Part shown: piece by piece, positions 12,301 through 23,791 of the stretch
Position numbering within the stretch: the stretch's first letter is position 1
How the letters are laid out: each line of letters starts with the position of its first letter
NCBI GenBank assembly: GCA_035582835.1
Contig: JAYKAV010003094.1
Coordinates: forward strand, 441,616 to 505,615
Source of the DNA: Phoebastria nigripes
Taxonomy: Eukaryota; Chordata; Aves; Procellariiformes; Diomedeidae
Direction: 5' to 3'
DNA: 64,000 bases
Position numbers and translations under genes: made by a program
Notes under the pieces: model-generated
What the model saw: only the letters and a program-made list of their open reading frames with translations
Told to the model about the DNA's origin: nothing
Database searches by the model: none

Positions 12301-12700
12301 AGTACCTCATTCAGGCTTGTTTGTTTATTTATTGCACAACATAGAGGTAATTTACATTTGGATTGCAGTGTAGCTAGTGATATCTCCCATTTGGCACTGC
12401 TGAGTAAGGTGAGTTGACGGTTGTCCAATGGGGAGTGTTTCTTTAAGGCTTTCTTTACAATCTTATAATGTTCTGTAGCATAAAAATGAATAATAACAAA
12501 TTTATCAGAGCAGCTATTTCAAAGCCGTACAAAAAAAGAGCGGGGGTAAAACCTGTTGAAATATTTGTTCTCTATGAAAGTTAGTAGATAGGAGCTGCTT
12601 CTATGCCATGACCGCTGTGCAAAGCTGAGGTGAAAAGCCATCCCTGCAAACACGGGAATGTGGCAAATGCTCTTATCTGCTGTCTGTCCCTCTAAGGTTT
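9364..12700. other. No gene seen; includes a pyrimidine-rich tract
   Basis: AT-rich sequence without recognisable genes. Positions 11716-11800 are almost pure pyrimidine (long T and C runs), which makes a lysine-rich open frame on the minus strand that I regard as low-complexity artefact. A T-rich stretch also lies at 12140-12190. Confidence 0.5.
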
Positions 12701-12904
12701 TGAGACTCCTCCATTTATTAAGTGAACCCAGAGTGCTGCCTGGGGAGCCCAGCTCTGAGGCACCGCTCATTTTGGTATCCTGCAGAGCAGCAAGGGAGCG
12801 TGGATAGCAGGTTCGTGGCAAGCTCCCCTTCTACAAGAGCTGGCCAGATCCGAGTGGCTCTTCGGAGCCACTCATTACTAATACAAAACCCCTATAGTTT
12901 CTCT

Positions 12905-13090
12905 GCAACAGCTGACGTCATACTTAAAGCGCTTGTAAATAAGGACCCACGTCCTGCCAGCCCCGGTGTTCAGCCCGCCTGTTTCCCGCAGAGGCGGCCC
13001 GGCTCCCCAGCGCCGCGGCGGGCGCGGCCCCAGCAGAGGGCGGTGCGCTTCCGCGGGCCGCCGGCAGCGGTCGGCAGGGTGCTCTTGGTT
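12905..13090. promoter_or_regulatory. Small CpG-rich block with CRE
   Basis: A short GC-rich segment dense in CpG (about 12950-13085) stands out from AT-rich flanks. A full palindromic CRE, TGACGTCA, lies at 12913-12920 just to its left and is not part of any LTR. Together these suggest a minor or alternative promoter. A possible exon with splice-like borders follows about 350 bases to the right. Confidence 0.45.
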
Positions 13091-13434
13091 TAGATTTGTA
13101 AACGCTTGTATAAACTGTTTCCCGTCGCTTTCTGTCTCCTTTTAGTTGTAACTTTTCTTCGCTGAGAATTCCTGAAGAGCAGAGCACAATTTTTAACTAG
13201 AGAGCATTTAAAAACAGTGGAAAAGAATGAAAGTGAGAACATGATCTGGAATAAGTTTGTCTCTTTCTTTACTATATTTAATTCTGTCTTTCCCTTTCCA
13301 GTAGCCTGTGGTAGTTTCCTCTGTTCTATAAAAAAAAAAGCAATGACTACGTCATCTCTTTTTAATGTGAGTGGAAATCACTTTTCTTCGAGAAGGAGAG
13401 TGAAGCGAGGTTGATCATGTTTTTCTCCCAGCAG

Positions 13435-13707
13435 GACGTGCTGAATGTGGGTGCATCTGCCTGCCTGCAGATGGAGAACTGGAGGATAAGATGAGGTCTA
13501 ATAGAGAGCACGTCATGGGGGAGGACACAGAAGACAACGCAGTTCCTAATCTTAGACAGGAATTTCTTGAAGTCAAAATTGTTGATCTTGATTCAAGTCA
13601 CTGTCCCATCATAAAACTAGCTGCTTTTTTCTGCTTGATTAGAGATGATTTTGTTCATGGAGGAGTGCAGTTTGTATTGAAGCCAATGCATATCAAGCCA
13701 GTGCTAG
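13435..13707 (+). other. Candidate coding exon, unrecognised
   Basis: Two acceptor-like sites (TTTTCTCCCAGCAG ending at 13434 and a CTGCCTGCCTGCAG ending at 13470) precede an ATG at 13491. The frame runs without a stop to GTGCTAG|GTAAATAAG, a donor-like site at 13707/13708, and stops soon after if not spliced. The 72-residue segment is mixed and globular-looking rather than low complexity, with runs such as KLAAFFCLIRDD. It lies about 400 bases right of a CpG-rich block with a CRE, as a first coding exon might. I do not recognise the protein. The open frame may equally be chance. Confidence 0.25.
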
Positions 13708-14184
13708 GTAAATAAGGGCGATGTAAAGCAAGGACCAGGAAGGCACGTGAGAGGTAGGAGCACTGTGTTGGCTGACCTTGTTTTATGGAACTTCACCCTG
13801 GAAAAAACAATCTCTCTCTCAGCATCTCTGAAAAGAAGTTGTGCCGAAGCCTTTTTAAATAGCCTTTCCGACAGGTCTTCATTAATTGCAACAGGCTGAG
13901 TTAAAATTCAAGGGGCTTTTATTAAAACACTAACAGAATTGGCTTATAGCCTTTCTCAAAAACTGGGGAAACTAAATCCAATCATCTGGGCACTATATGC
14001 ATACTCTATCTCTGCTTAGAGGTAGAGAACCAAATAATACTTTTTGAGGGTGGGGAGAGGGAGGAGAAGGGAGAAGGTTGGGGAGAGGAGAGCAAAAAGA
14101 GCTTATCACATCACTTTCACTGCTTATCATTTTCACCCTTCTTCTAGTTTGGCTCCAATACAAGTTTCTAAGGCTCTACCACTT

Positions 14185-14705
14185 TGTTGTGGTTTAACCC
14201 GGCAGGCAGCCAAACACCACACAGCCGCTCGCTCACTCCCCCCTCCCCTCAGTGGGATGGAGGAGAGAATCGGAAAAAAAAAGGTAAAATTTGTGGATTG
14301 AGATAAAGACAGTTTAATAAAACAGAAAAGGAAGGGAAAATAATGATAATAATAACAATGATGGAATACACAAAATGAGTGATACACAATGCAATTGCTC
14401 ACCACCCACTGAGTGATACCCAAGCAGCGATCGCTACTTCCTGGACCATGCCTCCTATTTATATATTGAGCATGACATCATATGGTATGGAATACCCCGT
14501 TGGCCAGTTGGGCTAGCTGTCCCGGCTATGCTCCCTCCCAGCTTCCTGTGCACCGGGCAGAGCATGGGAAGCTGAAAAGTCCTTGACTAGTAGACTACTT
14601 AGCAATAACTAAAAACATCAGTGTGTTATCAACATTCTTTTCATACTAAATCCAAAACACAGCACTAGGAAGAAAATTAGCTCTATCCCAGCCGAAACCA
14701 GGACA
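14185..14705 (-). repeat. Solo LTR, main family, copy C (reverse)
   Basis: A 521-bp LTR in reverse orientation: the plus strand reads TGTTGTGGTTTAACCC at the left and AACCAGGACA at the right. The 5-bp duplication CACTT is perfect (14180-14184 and 14706-14710). It belongs to the subfamily with the GCAATTGC and TTATTATT segments, together with D and F. Its CRE has decayed to TGATGTCA (14473-14480 on the plus strand reads TGACATCA). Confidence 0.93.
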
Positions 14706-14819
14706 CACTTAACATGGCTTAGACTTATAGGTGGGGATCTTCAAAGGATTTGTGAATGATCCTGAAGGATGTGTTCTGTCCATTGGTTGTTTTTACAAGT
14801 TATTCTGATTAACTTCTGC

Positions 14820-15120
14820 ATTTCAAGAGGGGAAAAAGGTCTGGAGGGATCGATGTAGAATCTGTGCCGTGGAAGGGAAACTCCCTATATAGTTTTCTGC
14901 CCTCTTCAAAAGCTTTTGTTGGTCTTTATCCAGAACTTGTTTTACCAGGTCTGCAAACTGAAGCATTGTGCTAAGGTGTCTGCTGACTTGCAGTACAGCT
15001 TGGTTATCCAAATACTCCAGATATTGTGAAATGGGATATTATCTCTTGGTAGACCTTATCAAGGTCCTTATGTCCTTCTGTTCAGCTTCCCTTATTTCAC
15101 AGCAAGTCTTTTGAAGCATC
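14820..15120 (-). pseudogene. Degenerate coding-like segment, unrecognised
   Basis: On the minus strand, the frame reading from about 15120 down to 14823 gives amphipathic, helix-like sequence with one in-frame stop near 15046. The segments EMLQKTCCEIREAEQKD and then QYLEYLDNQAVLQVSRHL, DLVKQVLDKDQQKLLKRAEN look like a coiled-coil-rich protein rather than random translation. A neighbouring frame upstream (around 15120-15190) continues with similar Lys-rich character, which suggests a frameshift. I do not recognise the family. It may be a decayed exon or retrocopy, or chance. Confidence 0.3.
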
Positions 15121-15129
15121 TCAGGTTCT

Positions 15130-18055
15130 CAGTCTCAGTCCCTCTGAAAACCTTGAGGAGGGACTGCTTTTTTCCTTTGGTCTTCAGGTCAGCACACTTA
15201 TACACAGATACAGGCTTAGGAAGCCTTTATGGTATCGTGCTTGGCATAAAAAGGTAGGGAAATNTATGAGGAAAATGTAGGGAATTTTTATTCTAGGGAC
15301 TTTAACTGTGGCACAGCATGAGGTTGTGATGCAGATTGTGATCTGGTAATCAACCTGGGTAAAAATACAAAGTTCTAATAAATGAGTGAGGATTGCTTAT
15401 AATATTACAACCTCATTTTCCAATCAAGGTATTGCTGATTTTAGTTTGTTTTGGAAAGCCTGTATTGTAACCTGGAGCTTGTAAACTGTAGTCTGGGATC
15501 TTATTGAGGAATAGCTCATATACCTGCACAAGAAAACAGAGTAAAAAATTTCTGTCCCTGTCAGTCAGAGCCCTCAAACTCCACTCTTTTAAAGAAATAA
15601 TGTATAATAGTACGTAGTGTAATGGTTCCTCCTGCTCTGAAATCCTTTCCTTGTAATGAAGGAAAAGCAAATGTGTTACTGATGTCATACTGGGGCTTTT
15701 TCTAGTTTCAAGTGCAATTTCCTTGTATTGTATTCTCTGCTTCTCAAACTAAAATCTTATGAACTGATTTCTTTCATGTAGATCTGTTTGTGCCACTGCC
15801 AGCCAGCATGCACTGAAGGCTGCAAAATGCCAGTATGTACTCTGTATTTATTTCATAGAAACAGATCTAAAAATGTAAAAGTGATTTGTGCAGTGCTTTT
15901 AACTTGAACATAGTTCCGTTAATTTGTGCATGTTTCTATTATCAATCACCATGCTCTGCATATAGGATGATAATCCTGTGTAGGAGCGCTGGTTTTTAAA
16001 TTGCTGCCCATATAATATTACTTTTCCTTTATTTAGTAATTTGTTTGCTCATAGAGCTGTTCCTAGTAAAAGCAGAGCCATGGTAAGGGTGATACAAATC
16101 TTACTGGTGATACTGGCTATTGTGGCCCAGGACTGTCTGCAGGTAAATAGTAATGACTGATAGTAGGTGCCTGTGGCATCACACCAACTAACCTGGATTA
16201 TTGCCAAGAGAAATATTTATTTAGTCCTGGTAGCTGATTATTTCTGTCTTTCTAAGCATATGAAGCAGTCCAGCAGTTGCTTCAGATGTTGTTGAGGTGG
16301 GTAGGCAGTGGCTCAACAAAGTTGCAGTAATCAATTTTCTGTTAAAGAAAATAAAATGTACTGCTAGTAGTGAATGGGAGGGGGCATGTTGGAGAAGGCT
16401 GGTTCCAAAATGTTGCTTGTGAAATATGCAACATTTTGATGATCTTTGAAAAGAGAAATGCTCTCGAGTGTGCCAAAAAAACCCCTTTTTGTGATATCTT
16501 ATTGAGTAATTTTGACTTTTGGTGAGAATCCTGTTGCTAATAGTGAAACCAGTCAGGGTATTGTCAGATATGCTTTGATACTGTATGAGACAGCTAGTGC
16601 AATCATTGAAGTTATTAGAGTGGGGAAAGAGAGGATGATAATAGCATAAATGAATGAATGGGCTGATACTGGTGTAGGCAAAAATAGTGAATATTTTGCT
16701 ATTGACTTGTGTGTTTAGGACTTCTCACTTTTATTAACAGAACAGGTACCATTTCACAGGTATCCTAGCTAGACATGATTTCTTTATCCTGGATACTAAT
16801 TCATTTTACTGAAGCTCTTTTGTTTCCTTTTCTCCCCAAAACCACTTAAATTCATTGGCAACATCCCTGTACTCTGAGAGGTAAAATTTTTCAACTGACT
16901 TCTAAAACTATAATCATTCCAATAGCATAGTAAAAATATTAATTGGGGATTTTTCCTCATCTTTCAGTACAAAAGTTGTATAGGTTGTGAGAAATGGACG
17001 TGGCTAATCAGCATGTTTTTATAGATATGGACTTTTACATTCTCTTCTCTTTCAGTTGTAAAAATGCAGTTGCAAAACCAAACCCAAACCTAGTTTTATG
17101 TTTGTAACCTTTTTTTTCCAAAGTTGGGAAGAAATTGTTACCTACCTCTACTGATGAAGGTGTGACTTCAAATGCAGAAAAAAATGTTGAATGTAGTCAC
17201 TGTGCAGGTCACAGATTTTGAATTTAGAGATGAGTATAATGACAGTTTTCCTTACTCGAGTGATGCTGGTATGATGAATGTTGATGAGGTCCTGTCGAAA
17301 TCGCTGATTCTACTAAAGATTTCCTTTCTTCAGCACAGATATACAGAGCTGTTAGCTCCTATGAAGTAGAGGAGATACAATAGTAGGAAACACTTTTTGA
17401 AGCAAAAACCACAGGCAGAAGTAGCAGGAAAAAAAAAAAAGATGTCTGTGTCCTTCAAAGAGTTGCTATGCATATTTTGTTTTATGAATATTTGCACTAG
17501 TGATGGGAGGCAGCAGAAGGAGTAGCCCAGGAAAGCACTTAACTGAGAATGATGAAATTGAACTTTTTGGACCGAGTGCTTTCTTGAAAAGAGACTTGGA
17601 AGTGTAAGAATTTATCTGCTTTTGTATTTATTAATTTGGCAGTCAGGAAAAAAGGTTTTAGTTTGTTCTATATGATTTTTTCATTTCAAACCATGAACTC
17701 ATTCAACAACAAAATCTTTTCTGACTATGTCAGTGTCAGATCTTTCATACCGGAAAACTGTTTAGGTCTGTCTGAAGGTACTGATATTAAACATCATATC
17801 TGAAATGTTTATTCATCATTTGCCACAGCCCAGAGAATGGCATATATTTGGACCAGGTCCCCTGCCACAGTCTTCTGAGAAAAGTGTGTTTTCTGAACAG
17901 TTCTCTTACATTAATGGCCCAATAATGTACCAAATATTGGCACAGAGTGGCATAAACTGTCCCTTTGTGAAGGCAGGTACAGTATGTGAATCTGTAATAT
18001 AGCTAATATACCTAATGTTTTTCCATTTTAAGGTTTGAAAATCTTAAAGTGCTCT
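15130..18055. other. No gene seen
   Basis: AT-rich sequence. A minus-strand frame at 15413-15688 contains an acceptor-like TTTTCTTGTGCAG, but no recognisable product. Nothing else is supported. Confidence 0.5.
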
Positions 18056-18059
18056 CTTT

Positions 18060-19280
18060 GGACCTCTGGGCACTAGCCTCCCAGACCTCTGTGCCTACTG
18101 GGAGAGTCTGGGGGAGAGAAATGCTACCTGCATTAGGGGAAGATTGAGTTAGAGTCCATGTAAGCAAACTGAGACTGCTGGATGTGCACCCAGTGTTGCT
18201 GTTATTGTGAGGGGGCTATTCCCCATCTTTTTTGAAAGCTTGTGGTGATTATGAGAGGTCTCCAGTAACTGGAGAAAGGTAAATAATATGCCCATTTTTC
18301 AAGAGGGAAAAGAAGGATATCGAGGGAACTGTACACAGGACAGTCCTCTCTCAATTCCTGGGAAGATTATGGAATAAATCTTCCTGGAAGCCATAGCCAG
18401 GCACAGGAAGGTAATTAAGGTGGTTGAGAACAGCCAGCATGGCTTTACCAAGGACAAATCATGTCTGACTAACCTGATTACATTCTGTAATGAGACAGCT
18501 GGCTCTGCAGACAAGGAGAGAACAGGTAAACAATGATGTTTACCTTGACTTAATCGAGTATTTTGACATAGTTTCTTACAGCATTATAGACTGGTGGCCA
18601 TAACGTGGGTGGGAAAGCAGCTGCATTGTATGTCTCAAAGAGCAGAGGTGAACAGCTTGAAGCCTAATTTGTGGCTGCTTACAAGTGATGCTCTTTAGAG
18701 GCTGATACTGGTGCAAATATTGCTTAACATTTTCATCGTTGACCTGGACGATGGGATGGAAGGTGCCCTTATGTTTGTGAATGACAGTGAAATGGGTGGG
18801 GGAGGGAGGCAGTCTCTACACTGGGATTTACGCAGGGCTAGCATTCAAAGGGACCTCAACTAGCTGTAGGAGTGGACCAAAAGGTACCTGGTGAAATTTG
18901 GTAAGAACAGGCATAAAGTCCTGCAGCTGGGCTGGCATAACCCTGTGCAACAGCATGAGCTGGTGAGTGACTGGCCATGAAACAGCCCTTTAGTAGAGGA
19001 CCTGAGGGTGAATGAGAATTTAAATATGAGTCACCGCTGTGTGATGAAAGCTATCTGCGTGCTTGGTGGCCACAGAACATGTAGCCAGCATAGCAAGGGA
19101 AGTGATTCTCCCCCCTCATTCAGCACTTGAGATTTCATCAGGTGAGTACTGCGAGGAGATATGTCCATCCTTCCCCCCCACCCATAAGGAGATTGCTAAA
19201 CTGGAATATGTTCAGCAGATGGCTATCAGAATGGTTAAGGGGATGGAGCACAGCGGAGATTTTACACTCTTGAAACCACA
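18060..19280 (+). mobile_element. Degenerate CR1 LINE, reverse-transcriptase part
   Basis: The plus strand shows the CR1 ORF2 landmarks in order: an 'AACTGGAGAAAGG..AATAT..CCCATTTTTCAAGAGGGAAAAG' segment, 'CAGCCAGCATGGCTTTACC' (18432-18450), the 'TTTTGACATAG' remnant of motif A, 'AACATTTTCATCGTTGACCTGGACGA' of the region before motif C, and 'AAAGTCCTGCAGCTGGGCTGGCA'. Many stops and indels break every frame. It is clearly older than the copy at 44657 and lacks the 3' tail. Confidence 0.8.
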
Positions 19281-22200
19281 GAGTTCTCATTTTATAAAGG
19301 GATAAATATATACAATTATTTAATACAAAATGGGTCATTAAAAATTGTGTGCTTTTAATACCTAAGATTGTATGGGCTGAGAAGTTCTGATGTGAAAACA
19401 AAATCTGATACCTTTGCTAGGGAGCAGTTTGGAAAGAATACTGTTCTTTCCAAATATGCAAAGGTTAAGAAAAATAAAGTAATATCGACCCTTAGTATTC
19501 CAATTTGCATTACGAAAAATATTAAAAATGAACAGATTAAAGGAAATTCATGATTGGTTTATTCAGTATTCTCCTTTTACACTTCTAGTCTGCTTTGGTT
19601 TCCATAGCTACTAGTTTAATCATGATGCACAGAGCTATTTCTAATTACAGTATATGCCAGCATAAAATTAATTCTTTGAGTATCTTAAGTAACAAACAGC
19701 TTGCAGCTTGTTCTTTGGCATTTTATTACCACAAATCCTGAAGTAGCACATTAGCACATCATATTTAATCTGTTCAATTTTATTAAAAAGAAAATAAGTC
19801 TTTAAATATATACCTGCTTAGATCTGTGTCAAGGGAGACACATTAAAGAAGGAATGTATCGTACCCAAGGTTGATGCACTCATTTCAAATTATATAGCTC
19901 TTGTAAATGATCAGTGGCTATTATAGAAAAGATTTGTCATAATGAACATCCAATACAATCCAGTTTTGTTCTCTAGTTTTTATCAATGTGAAGTCTCTGT
20001 GATGTCTTTAAATTCTCCTTAGGCAAATATATGTTTTTCCTTACAAAATAAAGGGAAAGAATTAGATATATCTTCTGTCCTGCAGAACTTGTAATATGCA
20101 GGACTCAGGTTCTACAACTGAGTGCAGGTGAAGCAGACATACAGTTCAGTAAGAAGTTATTCAAGTGCAGTGATTGCAGGATAGGTCAGAAACGAAAAAA
20201 GGCTGGATTTTCCAAGAAGTGCTGAACATGAGCAGTAGAGAAGTCAGTGGCAGCTGATGATCAGTGCTGTCAAAAACCATGCCAAGACTTGTTGATATTT
20301 GTTTTCTAAATGAAACAGACATTTGTCTTATTATTTTACCTTATTAGTGTACAATCTTCTCTTATATCAAATAATATTTATATTTTATTTCCTTATTCAA
20401 CTGTCTTCCACCTCCGAAGCCTTGGCTATACTAACACATTGTCTTCCCAAATATGTTCCTGCTATGTAAAGTAGAATGAATAGAATCAGAACTTTTTGCA
20501 TAGTGATTGTTGTCTGACAATAATAGCATGCTTAATTAAAATGTCTTCTCCATCTTTTTGACTGTTAATAATCTGTGTTGTCAGGAATCCAAAATAGTCT
20601 TTTCTTAAATGTTTAGGATAAAGGTAGAGAATTGCAGATTTGTAGAGATTTGAACTGGAGTTAAAATTTAAGGTTTTTTTGAAACACAGAATTTTGAAAT
20701 ATATAGAAGCAAAACTATGTTATACAGGTCATCCATTTATCAAACCTGGAGTTAAGTGCAAAATACAGACTTCTTGTTTGCTATGTGGTGAGTGTTCTGG
20801 CAGTTTAATACTTTTTATATTGTTTCATTGACTCACCTAAACAGTGAAGTAGTATGCATTAAGAAATATGGTGCATACAAAGACCTAATTTAAATAATTC
20901 TAAAATTATTGAGATAATTATCATTCAAACTGGTGTAAAGGTGGCTTATTGAATGCACTTAATTGATGCACTTTTTTTACTCTTGTTTCTGACTTGAGAC
21001 TAATGTAGATCTTTCTTCTGAGTTTCTTCTAATTACCAGAAAAGAATAGATCTCTGTGAGGGGTGAATTTCTGCTTCCTATGTGAAAAACTTACATCAGT
21101 AGAACTTGTTTAAAACCTGAACTACGACACAACAAATGCTTTTGATATTAATCTTCCCTTTGACTTCAGTAAAAGTCTTTCTGTGAGCAAAGGATATGAA
21201 TTGGGATCTGAAGACATTTGTAAATAAGATCTAGAATTTTAAACTTTTAAAAACGATACACTGACTTTACTTGATTTACCGGTATTAGTTATGTTTAATG
21301 AGTATGGAAAGCTTATGATCATTTGAGTAGCTTTTAAAACATGTTACCCTTCAACAGTATTTGGACCATGGAATAGACAGAAGATGCAGTGTCTCTCCCA
21401 TTTGCTTCTTCCATAAACATCCTTGCTATACTGTATAGTGAACTCTGTCTTTTTACGTAATGTATGTTATATGCTTGCAGTTCTTAAAAAACTTTGCCAA
21501 CCTTTATTGAACTTCCTTAGAACCTGTACTAGCATAAGTTTATAATTCAATCACTTCTGGATTAGTTTTGAGATGTACATCAAAAGATGCTACGCTCATT
21601 GTAAGATAATCATTATTCTCTTATTTGTCACTTGGAAAATTAGTTGCAGACTGGGATTTTCCATGAGGTTTTTTATGTTAAATCTGTCTTGCTTCATCTT
21701 TAGCCTTCATCTCAAAACTTTCTAAGATTTCTTATGTAGAAATCTACCTGCATGAGATGACTGGTCTACTAGACTTTAAAGGTATTTTTTTACATTTTGA
21801 AATATATGCTTTTTTCTCAGGGAACTTATTTCTGGTCACATGATTAATTTCTCTTGCATTACAACAAATTAGAATATGCTTTTAACTGAAAAAGGTAAAA
21901 ATATTTCACTTTCTCATCTGTAAAGTATTCTTTAAGAAGGTGAAATATTAATGTGGTTAAAAGCGTAGTTGTGTGAGCACTGTGTAAAAAATTCTGTTTC
22001 ACCAGTACTGGTAGAGCTACTAATGTAAATTGACCTGGCGATAAAAGAACCAAAGTTAAAAGAAACAAAAACAAAAATAAAAAATAAACAACCCCCCAAA
22101 TGAAAAAAGTAATTTTGCTGTTTGGTGCAGAACGCTTGAAATGTTTCGTTTTATGCTCTCTCAGCTGTAGGGCACTCCCATCATGTTACTATCAAAAAGT

Positions 22201-22940
22201 GCTGTTGTAATAAATTAGAGAGAGTAATCAACAGAAGTTGGCATATAGCACAGCACACTCAAACAAAATCCAATCTAAAAACTCCCATAATTCTTGATAT
22301 TCTCATATATACCCATGAACACTGTTCTAAAAGTTCAAGTAAATAGGCAAATACTGGTTTCAAAAACTATGGGGCTGTACCAATAATACGTAAGCACTTG
22401 CTTCTCTCATTAGAATTAACTGTGAAATTCCTTGTGGAATTTCCAAATGGCTTGTGGATTCTTGCTTCAAAATGTATTGACATTTTCAAGTAGATTGGCA
22501 TCTTATTTGAACAGAATGGTTGGTCATCATTTATTATTGGCAGGTGGAAGTCATAGCTCTGTGTTATCATTTATAGTCAACTCAAACCTCGTTCTGTCCT
22601 GATTCTTCAAGCCTAATGGATATAGCATGGAGGACTGCTGACATCCATTTGTTTTAAATATATTTACAATTTACTCTTTTATTTCACTGTCTAAATGATC
22701 TTGTAGCTATCTGAGTATGTTTGAGTGACCTAATAATAGCTAGATATTTCTCTGGTGAACTGAGGAGGGAGAAAAAAAATATTGTAGAAAAGACACAAGA
22801 ACTGGTGGATCATATGAGAATGTATTTTGATTTTTCCTCATATTTAGTGATAGAGGAAGTGTGAATTGAGCCTACAAATTTAAAGAAGTTAACGTTAGCA
22901 AGTTTGGGGTTAAAATAACATGACTTGTTTTAAAGGTAGC
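19281..22940. other. No gene seen
   Basis: AT-rich sequence with no recognisable gene, RNA or repeat. Confidence 0.5.
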
Positions 22941-23023
22941 TGAATCCAATGAACTTTGCTAGATGCGAGGTGGCAGCTTCTCTCTGTTTTGAGGCAGTCT
23001 GTAGCCAGGGTACTTCCCAGTGA

Positions 23024-23056
23024 GCACACACATATACACACACAAACACACACATT
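23024..23056. repeat. Imperfect CA repeat
   Basis: A short imperfect (CA)n run with interruptions (CACACATATACACACACAAAC). A second smaller ACACACAC stretch is at about 23092-23100. Confidence 0.6.
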
Positions 23057-23763
23057 ACAGGCACAGCCAGCCTTTGTGGGCACCTACATAAACACACACA
23101 GCGCTCATAAACATGAACAATATGAGCCAGACAAGCATACTGACCAGTAGCTTGCTTACGTGTGTCAGGTCTCTTTTATTCCCCGACTCCTCTCCATTTT
23201 GCTGGTCTTGTTCCTTGTTGATCCATCTTGATCCTTCCTTATCTCCACTCTTGTCTTCCCAAAATTAACAACTTGCATGTAATTGCTTCTACCCCATGGG
23301 TCCCAGTTGTACCTAGGTACCACTGCCTTTGCAAGAGTCTGCTCCCCAAAAGGTTCCCATTGCCACCCTTTAATTATCCATGAGGTTTGGCCATTTCTGA
23401 CCTGACTCTCCCTTATCCACCTGTGAAATCCGGCCATTCCTCTCAGTGTGACTTGCAACTTTTGTCAGATTCTCACTCTGTTATTCAATATGTCCGGCAA
23501 TTTCTCATATCATGTTCAATAGTTATGTTGTGTTCAGACAGCTAAACCCAATGCCAGAGCCCGCTCATCTGCCCTCATACCTTAACAACTCAAACACAGC
23601 ACAAACACTCAAACAAACATCATCTGTTGATGAAATATTGCAACATATTTTTCACAGGCAATTCAGTATGGTGTCCTATTTAGTGAGTGCAACTTCCAGG
23701 CTTTTTTCTCCTGAAGCAGTGGGTTGGTTTGTCTGATTTTGTGGGGGTTTTTTTGTTTGTTTC

Positions 23764-23791
23764 TTTTTTTTTTTTTTTTTTTTTTTTTTTT
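23764..23791. repeat. Poly(T) run of 28
   Basis: An uninterrupted T tract. The sequence on either side shows no retrocopy features in the sense or antisense direction. Length is likely polymorphic and prone to sequencing error. Confidence 0.8.

Noticed and set aside
15413..15688. Minus-strand frame with an acceptor-like TTTTCTTGTGCAG
   Set aside because: One splice-like signal is expected by chance in AT-rich DNA; the translation shows no domain and no partner exon was found.
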